This document shows positions 16,451 through 23,494 of a DNA stretch of 64,000 bases, one piece after another; position 1 is the first letter of the stretch, and every line of letters starts with the position of its first letter. The position numbers and the translations under genes are program-made. This DNA is from Paenibacillus caseinilyticus (GTDB lineage: Bacteria > Bacillota > Bacilli > Paenibacillales > NBRC-103111): positions 1 through 64,000 of the forward strand of contig NZ_JAQAGY010000010.1 of the NCBI RefSeq assembly GCF_027533645.1, read 5' to 3'. The notes below the pieces were generated by a model. It was not told the DNA's origin and ran no database searches. It saw nothing but the letters and a program-made list of their open reading frames with translations.

Positions 16451-16801
16451 ATGACGACACTAGGCACCCTGCTCACGATCGCGGCTGCACTTTTTTTGAT
16501 CCTCTTTCTCGGTCCTCCCGGGATCATGTTGGTGCTCGCTATGACCTTCGGTCTGACACTGAGCTCCTACCTCCGCCACAAGGAGATCCAGGAGGCTCTT
16601 CGCATGATCAAGAAGCATCTCGGTATAGGGGATGAAGAGGGGCGGAATTACCACATGACCGATGAAGAGATCGAGGAGGAGCTGTACCTGCTGCATGCGG
16701 AAGAAGAGCCTGCCGATGGGATGAGCGAGCTGGATCTGGAGATCGAAAAAGAACTGGAAGCCTTCGCTGACGAAGAGGAGAAGAAGAACAAGAAGCCTTG
16801 A
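16451..16801 (+). CDS. Small two-helix membrane protein with acidic tail
   Basis: A 116-residue protein with hydrophobic residues 4-40, then KEIQEALRMIKKHLGI and a very acidic C-terminal region ending in KKNKK. This pattern occurs in uncharacterised Bacillales membrane proteins. AAAGGATG is the nearest ribosome-binding site, somewhat far from the ATG. The 206-bp gap before it holds nothing I recognise. Confidence 0.6.
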   Translation: MTTLGTLLTIAAALFLILFLGPPGIMLVLAMTFGLTLSSYLRHKEIQEALRMIKKHLGIGDEEGRNYHMTDEEIEEELYLLHAEEEPADGMSELDLEIEKELEAFADEEEKKNKKP

Positions 16802-16913
16802 ACCCGAACCGTTGCCGCCAGATGGACGAAGCAGTGGCAGTGGAACGCGGTAGGGATATCGCTTAATGGGGAGTACAGCAGACTTACAATCGGGTTAAGG
16901 AGGGAATGAGGCC

Positions 16914-17390
16914 ATGATTTATACTCACAGGCTGGCGGTGGCGGAAGATTACGAGAAGCTGTGTGCCTTCCCGCAGAACAAGGTGGAGCAGTTCTACATG
17001 TATCCGCGCTGGAGCTATCCGGTGAGTGCAGCAGAGATGCGGGAAGTGGCTGCTGGACGGATGGCGCCCACCGTTCTCTTGCGCGGCGGGGAAGCGGCTG
17101 CATACGGCAACCTGTACTATGCTGCAGGGGAAGAAGGGGTGTGGATCGGCAACGTGATCGTATCTCCGCTGCACCGGGGCCAAGGAGCAGGCACGGCGCT
17201 GATCCGTACGCTCATGGAGAAAGCCCGAAGCGAGCTGGGGGCAGGTGAGGTGCAGCTGATGTGCCACAGCACGAATACGGCTGCCCTCCTCCTGTACCGC
17301 AAGCTGGGATTCAAGCCGTATGAATGGGCGGAGAAGACCGGTCCGTACGGTGACCCGGTGCTGCTGTTGAAGCTGAAGCAGTCCCTGTAG
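16914..17390 (+). CDS. GNAT-family N-acetyltransferase
   Basis: A 158-residue GNAT enzyme with acetyl-CoA loop HRGQGAGTALIRTLME (R-G-Q-G-A-G) near residues 86-101, preceded by the strand VWIGNVIVSPL, and NTAALLLYRKLGF near residues 120-132. It is complete, with AAGGAGGG upstream of the ATG. The substrate is unknown; the N-terminal DYEKLCAFPQN and WSYPVSAAEM segments occur in stand-alone GNATs of Bacillales. Confidence 0.85.
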   Translation: MIYTHRLAVAEDYEKLCAFPQNKVEQFYMYPRWSYPVSAAEMREVAAGRMAPTVLLRGGEAAAYGNLYYAAGEEGVWIGNVIVSPLHRGQGAGTALIRTLMEKARSELGAGEVQLMCHSTNTAALLLYRKLGFKPYEWAEKTGPYGDPVLLLKLKQSL

Positions 17391-17557
17391 AAGGAAGCGG
17401 CCTGCTTCCCGCGCCTGCCTCTTCTGCGGGTGGGGCAATGCGGCCTGCTGCAGCATCCGCCTAAAAGATATATCCGGCACGTCCCACGGGGAGGGGCCGC
17501 GTTTATTGAAAATATCAGATGACAGTAACGGGCTTCTGCGCGGTCTGGTGTCTGCTT

Positions 17558-17740
17558 CTTACGAAGAAGCCTGGCCGGCGGCCAGGCTTCTGTTCGTAAG
17601 TCTATGCGCAACAAAAAAAACCAACCCATTGCATATGGCGAAGCGCCCGTGTTACAATGGAATCTGGTTCGTCAAAATTGACAAGTGTGTGAATAAAAAT
17701 ATCCTAATATAATATTAGCACACAAGAGCTTACTTGTCAA
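17558..17740 (+). promoter_or_regulatory. Structured upstream region of helD
   Basis: The 387-bp gap 17391-17777 contains a 19-bp hairpin (CTTACGAA...GGCC, 17558-17600, two-base bulge) and a promoter-like pair TTGCAT (17629) and TACAAT (17653) spaced 18. Several TTGAC half-sites follow: GTCAAAATTGAC (17671-17682) and TTGACAAGT (17679) inverted to ACTTGTCAA (17732). A small palindrome CTAATATAATATTAG lies between the arms. The arrangement suggests an operator or leader hairpin controlling helD; this is inference. Confidence 0.45.
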
Positions 17741-17777
17741 ACCGCGGACCGATTTTGCTTATTAGAGGAGCGGTGCT

Positions 17778-20171
17778 ATGTCAATCAGTAAAGAAGAACG
17801 GGCGGCAGAACAGCGGCGGGTAACCGCCGTGGCGAAGGAGATCCGCGGCCGGCTGGACGCCCTCGAGGAAGAAAGCGGCGGCTTCAAGGCGGACATCGTC
17901 AGCATACGCAAGCACTTCTGGGACGATGTGACGATCAATCTCGACGGGGCGGAAGAAGTGTATGAGACCTTCGCGAGCCTGAAGCAGCAGGCGGAGATCC
18001 TCTCGGAGAGGGAGCGCAGCCACAGGCGGGTGCAGGAACAAATCCGGCTTTTGCGGCGGCTGCGGGAGTCCCCTTACTTTGGCCGGATCGACTTTCGGGA
18101 AGAGGGCGACGACCGCGGGCCGGAGGCCGTCTATATCGGTACGGGATCGCTGATCGACGAGAGCGGGCTGTCGTTCCTGATCTACGATTGGAGAGCGCCG
18201 GTTGCTTCGATGTATTACGACTACGGTCCGGGTCCGGCAGGCTATGAGACGCCGGGAGGGACCATCTCCGGGGAGGTGGTGCGCAAGCGGCAGTACATCA
18301 TCCGGGGGGAACACATCCAGGCGCTCTTCGATACGGGGCTCACGATCGGGGACGAACTGCTGCAGCATGTGCTGGGCGGAGCCTCGGATACCCATATGAA
18401 AAGCATCGTGGCCACGATCCAGCGGGAGCAGAACCGGGTTATCCGCAGCGAGCGCCCCCGGCTGCTGGTCGTGGAGGGAGCGGCTGGCAGCGGCAAGACG
18501 TCTGCAGCGCTCCAGCGGATCGCCTACCTGCTGTACCGCTACCGCGAGACGCTGCGCGCGGAGCAGATCGTGTTGTTTTCGCCGAACGCGATGTTCTCTT
18601 CGTATGTATCCACGGTACTGCCCGAGCTCGGGGAGGACAATATGGTGCAGTCGACCTTCCAGGAGTATCTCGATTACCGGCTTGGGGACGAATTCCGGGC
18701 CGAAGACATGCTGGATTCCCTGGAGTATGTGTACGGTAACGCCGAAGGAGCGGAATACGGGCTGCGTCTGGCGGGAATCACGGCCAAAGCGCAGAGGGCC
18801 TTCATGGAGAGGCTGAACACCTATAAGGATGCGCTGGGCCGGCAGGGCGGCATGATGTGGAGGGAGCTCGAGTTCCGGGGCGCCGTGATCGTAAGCGAGG
18901 AGGAGATGAACCGGCGGTTCTACGAGCTGGATCCCGGCATGTCCATCCCGAACCGGCTCGAGATGCTCGCCGGGGAGCTGGTTCAATCGGCGGAAGCCTA
19001 TCTGCGAAGCCAGCTCCACGCCCCCTGGGTGGAGGAAGAAGTGCAGACGCTGGATTCGGAGGCTTACCTGGCCGCGTACAATCGGCTGCAGCAGCGCAAG
19101 CGTTTCTCGGAGCATACGTTCGATGACCATGACCGGGAGTACGATGAGTTGGCCAAAGCGCTGCTGCGGGACTATGCCGCGCCCCTCAAAAAATGGATCC
19201 GCAGCCTCCGGTTCGTCGATACGGCCGGCATGTACGCCGCCTTGTTCGCTGATCCGGCGCTGCGCCGGACGTATCTGTACGGTCTGGCCTCGGAAGAAGA
19301 GGATACCGGCATCATAGACGGATGGTGCGGCTACACGGTCCGCCGGATGGGCAGGGGCGAGCTCGCTTATGAGGACGGGGCGCCCTACTTGTTCTTCAAG
19401 GACTCGCTCGAAGGATTCCGGATCAATGCTTCTGTGCGTCATGTGTTCGTCGATGAGGCACAGGATTACACGCCGTTCCAGTGGGCCTATCTCCGGCGGA
19501 TCTTCCCGCGAAGCCGGTGGACGATCCTCGGAGATCCTTATCAGGGGATCGGGGCCCATCAGTTGGAGGGAGGCGGGTTCGGTCATCTGGCCGAGCTGGC
19601 GGAGCCGGCCGACACGGAGCGCATGGCCCTTACGAGAACGTACCGTTCGACGAAGGAAATCGTGAAGTTTACCCGGTCGCTGCTGCCAGGCTCGGTGATC
19701 GAACCCTTCGAGCGGGAAGGCCCTCTGCCGACACTGACTGTTCTGGAGGAGGGGGAGAAGGAGGCACTCCCCGCTGCGATCCGCCGGAGGACGGAGGCGG
19801 TTCTGGCCTCGGGACACCGGACCGTTGCCATCCTGTGCAAGAACGAGAGCGAGAGCATAGAAGCTTACGAAGCGCTCCGGAACGTGATGGACGTGTCGAG
19901 GATCAGCCGCAGGTCAGGAGGCTTCGAGCCCCGTGTTCTCGTGCTTCCGGCTTATTTGGCCAAGGGCGTGGAGTTCGACGCGGTGCTGATCTATGACGTA
20001 TCGCAGGCGAACTATGGCAGCGAGCGCGAGCGGAAACTCCTCTATACGGCATGCACCCGGGCGATGCACGAGCTCCACTTGTTCAGCCGGGGGGAGCCCA
20101 GCGGTCTGCTGCGCGATACGCCGCATGACACTTACATGAAGCAAAATGCCCTTGACAATCCCATTCAATAA
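17778..20171 (+). CDS. helD: HelD, RNA polymerase-recycling UvrD-like ATPase
   Basis: A 797-residue superfamily-1 helicase-like protein. An N-terminal coiled-coil arm (residues 1-110) precedes YDWRAPVASMYYDY, the HelD hallmark. Walker A is GAAGSGKTSAALQRIAYL near residue 235; motif II is FVDEAQDYTPFQ. C-terminal UvrD motifs follow, including YLAKGVEFDAVLIYD and YTACTRAMHELHLF. HelD binds RNA polymerase and releases stalled or sigma-free enzyme from nucleic acid; in actinobacteria homologues protect against rifamycins. The length fits the Bacillus class (about 770). The start at 17778 has GAGGAGCGG upstream. Confidence 0.92.
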   Translation: MSISKEERAAEQRRVTAVAKEIRGRLDALEEESGGFKADIVSIRKHFWDDVTINLDGAEEVYETFASLKQQAEILSERERSHRRVQEQIRLLRRLRESPYFGRIDFREEGDDRGPEAVYIGTGSLIDESGLSFLIYDWRAPVASMYYDYGPGPAGYETPGGTISGEVVRKRQYIIRGEHIQALFDTGLTIGDELLQHVLGGASDTHMKSIVATIQREQNRVIRSERPRLLVVEGAAGSGKTSAALQRIAYLLYRYRETLRAEQIVLFSPNAMFSSYVSTVLPELGEDNMVQSTFQEYLDYRLGDEFRAEDMLDSLEYVYGNAEGAEYGLRLAGITAKAQRAFMERLNTYKDALGRQGGMMWRELEFRGAVIVSEEEMNRRFYELDPGMSIPNRLEMLAGELVQSAEAYLRSQLHAPWVEEEVQTLDSEAYLAAYNRLQQRKRFSEHTFDDHDREYDELAKALLRDYAAPLKKWIRSLRFVDTAGMYAALFADPALRRTYLYGLASEEEDTGIIDGWCGYTVRRMGRGELAYEDGAPYLFFKDSLEGFRINASVRHVFVDEAQDYTPFQWAYLRRIFPRSRWTILGDPYQGIGAHQLEGGGFGHLAELAEPADTERMALTRTYRSTKEIVKFTRSLLPGSVIEPFEREGPLPTLTVLEEGEKEALPAAIRRRTEAVLASGHRTVAILCKNESESIEAYEALRNVMDVSRISRRSGGFEPRVLVLPAYLAKGVEFDAVLIYDVSQANYGSERERKLLYTACTRAMHELHLFSRGEPSGLLRDTPHDTYMKQNALDNPIQ

Positions 20172-20195
20172 AGTCATAATGACATTATTGAATGG
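20161..20195. repeat. 35-bp near-perfect palindrome over the helD stop codon
   Basis: CCATTCAATAA pairs with TTATTGAATGG, and the centre GTCATAATGAC is itself palindromic; only one A/A pair breaks the symmetry. The helD TAA lies inside the left arm. It could be a terminator-like stem, an RNA-processing site or a protein-binding site. Confidence 0.7.
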
Positions 20196-20391
20196 TGCTC
20201 GCGTTTTCTTACAGCACGGCATGAGTACATGCCGGGGGGAGGCGCACTAATTAACAGGGTAAAGCGGCAGCAGGGCAGAGGGGTAATGGACATCATTTCC
20301 TGAGAAATAATGGGATCCGCGAAGACTCCTATAAGGCTTCCCTTCAGCGGTGAAAGGCAAGGATGCCAAGGAGGTATTCTTGGCAGCTGCA

Positions 20392-20480
20392 GAGCAGTGC
20401 CGTCATTCGTCAGAGCCGCGGAGGCTCCTATCTTCTCTTTTGGAACCTCCGCGGCATTGCTGCGGTGCTGCTTGTTTTTT
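20392..20480 (+). terminator. Two-tier hairpin with T7 upstream of pncA
   Basis: An inner stem GCCGCGGAGG/CCTCCGCGGC (20414-20454) is enclosed by a longer imperfect stem GCAGC...AGCAGTGCCG with CGGCATTGCT...GCTGC, followed by TTGTTTTTTT. It may simply terminate helD or may be an attenuator in the pncA leader. The rest of the 500-bp gap 20172-20671 holds a GGCATG/CATGCC hairpin at 20218-20233 and the tandem repeat at 20594. Confidence 0.6.
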
Positions 20481-20593
20481 TGGCCCGCGATATTGTCATT
20501 ATGATATACTGTATAGGATTTGTCCCGGCGGGACAACCGGGATCGGGATAAGATCATGTTGCACTGGATCATGAAGGAACAAGTAAGAAACTG

Positions 20594-20652
20594 GATTAAA
20601 GGAAATGCGATTATAGGAAACTTGATTATAGGAAACTTGATTATAGGAAAGA
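20594..20652 (+). repeat. 15-bp tandem repeat in front of pncA
   Basis: GATTATAGGAAACTT occurs at 20609 and 20624, GATTATAGGAAAG at 20639, and a degenerate GATTAAAGGAAATGC at 20594. The array ends 20 bp before the pncA start, so it lies in the 5' untranslated region or over the promoter. Confidence 0.8.
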
Positions 20653-20671
20653 TACGGAAGGGGAGAATAAC

Positions 20672-21208
20672 ATGGGGAAGGCACTCATCGTTATCGATTA
20701 TACGGTCGATTTTATTACCGGCAAGCTGCCCTGCGGGGAACCAGGCATGGCGATCGAGGGGGAACTGGTACGTATTACGGAGGAGTTCCTCCGGGAAGGC
20801 GGCGAAGTGGTGATGGCTGTCGACCTGCATGAAGAGGGAGATCCTTATCATCCCGAGAGCCGGCTGTTCCCTCCCCACAATATCCGGGGGACGAGCGGGA
20901 GGAATTTGTACGGCCGGCTCCAGGATGTCTACGAAGCGAACCGGGAGAAGATCCACTGGATGGACAAAACGAGATACAGCGCCTTCTGCGGCACGGATCT
21001 GGAGCTGCGTCTGCGGGAGAGAGGCATCCGGGAGGTGCATCTGGCCGGCGTCTGCACAGACATCTGTGTGCTGCACACCGCCGTGGATGCCTATAACAAA
21101 GGCTTCGGAATCACGGTGCACGGCGGGGCGGTAGCCAGCTTCAACCCTGCCGGACACGAATGGGCGCTGGGCCACTTCGCGGGAACACTCGGGGCGCAGG
21201 TCGTCTGA
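20672..21208 (+). CDS. pncA: Nicotinamidase
   Basis: A 178-residue isochorismatase-fold enzyme that deaminates nicotinamide to nicotinate in NAD salvage. The catalytic triad is visible: Asp9 (VIDYTVDF), Lys99 (MDKTRYSAF) and Cys132 (GVCTDICVLHTA). Metal-site candidates are Asp51, His53, His60 and His69 (DLHEEGDPYH...PPHN). AGGGGAG precedes the ATG. The nicotinate product feeds the pncB product encoded 220 bp downstream, so the two form one short pathway, though the spacing suggests separate promoters. Confidence 0.92.
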   Translation: MGKALIVIDYTVDFITGKLPCGEPGMAIEGELVRITEEFLREGGEVVMAVDLHEEGDPYHPESRLFPPHNIRGTSGRNLYGRLQDVYEANREKIHWMDKTRYSAFCGTDLELRLRERGIREVHLAGVCTDICVLHTAVDAYNKGFGITVHGGAVASFNPAGHEWALGHFAGTLGAQVV

Positions 21209-21307
21209 ATGCCGGGCCGTGCCGGAGGGCAGTCATTTGGAATTCGCACCGATTGACTTCTAATGAATTGAGTGTAATTAAATTGAACCCAAAACGATAA
21301 AAGACAA

Positions 21308-21349
21308 TCTATAGAGCGCAATCTATAGAACTCATTCTATAGAACGCAA
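21308..21349 (+). repeat. 14-bp tandem repeat in front of pncB
   Basis: TCTATAGAGCGCAA, TCTATAGAACTCAT and TCTATAGAACGCAA follow each other at 21308, 21322 and 21336 with an exact 14-bp period. Each begins with the palindrome TCTATAGA. The array lies 80 bp before the pncB start. Confidence 0.8.
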
Positions 21350-21427
21350 GCCCAATAAACATAAAGCATAGTGAACCGTCAGCATCATGCAGCCATAGAC
21401 GGACCGACAGACAGGAGACGAGCAGAC

Positions 21428-22873
21428 ATGCCTTACGACAATTTGACTCTTCATACGGATAAATATCAGATCAACATGATGTACGCCCATTGGTTTCATG
21501 GTACGCTGAACGATAAAGCGGTCTTCGAAGCTTACTTCCGGAAGCTGCCGTTCGGCAACGGCTTTGCGGTCTTTGCCGGTCTGCAGCGGATTGTTGAGTA
21601 CATCCGCGAGCTGCACTTCGACGAAGAGATGCTATCCTACTTGGCACAGCAGGAGGAGAATTACGACCCTGCGTTCCTCGAGGAGCTGCGCAATCTCCGG
21701 TTCACCGGCCAGCTGTGGTCGGTGCCGGAGGGAGAGCTGGTGTTCCCGAACGAGCCGCTCGTGCGGGTGGAAGCCCGGGTCTTCGAGGCTCAGCTGATCG
21801 AGACGGCGCTGCTCAACTTCCTCAACTACCAGACGCTGATCGCAACGAAGGCTTCCCGGATCCGGCAGGTGGCCGGGGGAGACGTGCTGCTTGAATTCGG
21901 CACGCGACGGGCGCAGGAGGCGGATGCTGCCGTATGGGGGGCAAGAGCGGCGTACCTGGCCGGCTTCGACGCTACGTCGAACCTGCGCGCAGGCATGCGC
22001 TTCGGCATTCCGGCCAAAGGCACGCATGCGCATGCCTGGGTGCAGGGGCATGCGACGGAGGAGGAAGCGTTCGACCGGTTCGCGGCCGCGCTGCCCGACC
22101 AGGTGACGCTGCTCGTCGACACATACGATACGCTGAAGAGCGGCATCCCGAATGCGATCCGGACGGCGAAACGGATGGAGAGCCAGGGCAAGCGCATGCA
22201 GGCGGTGCGTCTGGACAGCGGAGACCTCGCTTACTTGTCGAAGGCGGCCCGGGCGATGCTGGACGAGGCGGGTCTGCCTTATGTCAAGATCACGGCGTCG
22301 AACGATCTCGACGAGAACATCATCTTCAACCTGAAGGCGCAGGGGGCTGCCATCGATTCGTGGGGGGTCGGCACCCAGCTCATCACTTCGGCCGACCAGC
22401 CGTCGCTTGGCGGAGTATACAAGCTGGTCGCCCGCGAGAGCGGCGGCGAAATCGTGCCGGTGATCAAGATCTCGGGCAATCCCGAGAAGATGACGACGCC
22501 GGGGCTGAAGGAAACGTACCGGATCGTCAACAGGAAGACGGGCAAGGCGGAGGCCGATTATATTGCCCTGAAGCACGAAGACGACATGGTGAAGGGGCTC
22601 CCGCTCAACCTGTTCGATCCGGTTCACCCGTACCTCTCGAAGATCGTGGAGGACTATGAGGCGCAGCCGCTCTTGAAGGAAGTGTTCCGGGACGGTCAGC
22701 AGGTCTATGCGCTTCCGGAGCCCGAAGAGATCCGGACGTATCACCGTTCGAGGCTGGGGATGTTCTGGCCCGAGTACATGCGCAAGCTGAATCCCGAGCG
22801 GTATCCGATCGACCTCAGCCCGGCAGCATGGGAGCTGAAGATGAATCTGATCAAGAAGCACCAGAAGCAGTAG
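21428..22873 (+). CDS. pncB: Nicotinate phosphoribosyltransferase
   Basis: A 481-residue NAPRTase that joins nicotinate to PRPP to give nicotinate mononucleotide in the Preiss-Handler pathway. The start MPYDNLTLHTDKYQINMM is typical; later motifs include LLEFGTRRAQEADAAVWGAR, the PRPP-site region VRLDSGDLAYLSK and SWGVGTQLITS. The ATG at 21428 has ACAGGAGAC upstream; an in-frame codon at 21371 would add residues not seen in the family. Follows pncA in the same direction. Confidence 0.93.
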   Translation: MPYDNLTLHTDKYQINMMYAHWFHGTLNDKAVFEAYFRKLPFGNGFAVFAGLQRIVEYIRELHFDEEMLSYLAQQEENYDPAFLEELRNLRFTGQLWSVPEGELVFPNEPLVRVEARVFEAQLIETALLNFLNYQTLIATKASRIRQVAGGDVLLEFGTRRAQEADAAVWGARAAYLAGFDATSNLRAGMRFGIPAKGTHAHAWVQGHATEEEAFDRFAAALPDQVTLLVDTYDTLKSGIPNAIRTAKRMESQGKRMQAVRLDSGDLAYLSKAARAMLDEAGLPYVKITASNDLDENIIFNLKAQGAAIDSWGVGTQLITSADQPSLGGVYKLVARESGGEIVPVIKISGNPEKMTTPGLKETYRIVNRKTGKAEADYIALKHEDDMVKGLPLNLFDPVHPYLSKIVEDYEAQPLLKEVFRDGQQVYALPEPEEIRTYHRSRLGMFWPEYMRKLNPERYPIDLSPAAWELKMNLIKKHQKQ

Positions 22874-23120
22874 GGCGGCAGCGGGGCCGCCATCCCCTCC
22901 ATAGAGGCACCGGAGTCCGGCGCCCGGCTGCTTCCATAGAGCCCGTTCGCCGGGCCCATGGAATACTGCAGCTAGCCCGTTCCCGTGGCCCGTCTTCACA
23001 TTCACTCTGTCTATCAGCCGTTGTATGTATCGAATCCGAATCTGACGATCCCTTCCAGTGCGGAGGAGGTCAGCGGTAGCGTCACTTCTTTATGGAGCGG
23101 CGCTTTTCTTTTGAAAATAC

Positions 23121-23151
23121 TAGAATGTATATCTCACCAGGGCTCGATCAT
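23121..23151 (+). repeat. Dispersed intergenic repeat, copy 2 of 3
   Basis: TAGAATGTATATCTCACCAG then GGCTCGATCAT; same element as at 4678 and 41906. Confidence 0.6.
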
Positions 23152-23308
23152 TTATAAAATTTCGGGGTGGAGCTTGTTTTCCACCTTGTTTTTGTTCTCG
23201 GTAAGGTAGGAGCCAAGCATGTCCACAGGACTTTAACAGCGGCTGGAACCCCATACCCATTCCCTCGCCGTGCACCAACGTATGGAGGGACACGCAGAGA
23301 TGCTAAAG

Positions 23309-23329
23309 GACGCCGAAAGGCGTTTTTCT
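23309..23329 (+). terminator. Short terminator upstream of phoA
   Basis: ACGCC GAAA GGCGT followed by TTTTCTT, a tight GNRA-like tetraloop stem. It ends the possibly transcribed 23160-23310 stretch. Confidence 0.6.
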
Positions 23330-23494
23330 TATGAGAATGATGGAAGGTCTGGAACGAGATTCCATAATTATGCTTCTTAATTTACAAAATCCGATAATCT
23401 TAATGCTAAATTTACAATCGGTTGATCTTCTCCGAATCGTCATGCTTTACCTTTACAAGGTATACATAACGAATTGATTTCTGGAGGGATTCAC

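Larger units (their letters stand above)
22874..23494 (+). other. 621-bp gene-free interval before phoA
   Basis: No supported reading frame. It contains dispersed-repeat copy 2 (23121), an inverted element GGTGGAGCTTG...TTTTCCACC near 23166, a GC-rich possibly structured stretch 23200-23300 ending in the small terminator at 23309, and three TTTACA sites (23381, 23411, 23452) before phoA. The TTTACA sites resemble PhoP half-sites, but their spacing (30 and 41 bp) is not the usual 11-bp phase. Confidence 0.5.

Noticed and set aside
17781..19817. 678-codon minus-strand frame opposite helD
   Set aside because: helD has all motifs; the antisense frame has none.
20281..20480. T-box or NAD riboswitch before pncA
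   Set aside because: The T-box core AGGGTGG-ACCGCG is absent, and no known NAD-riboswitch core was recognised; only a two-tier hairpin is supported.
20594..21349. Tandem repeats before pncA and pncB considered as CRISPR
   Set aside because: Units are 14-15 bp, contiguous and without spacers; no cas genes.
23381..23457. Classical Pho box before phoA
   Set aside because: TTTACA occurs three times, but spacing of 30 and 41 bp does not follow the 11-bp phase; kept only as a note.
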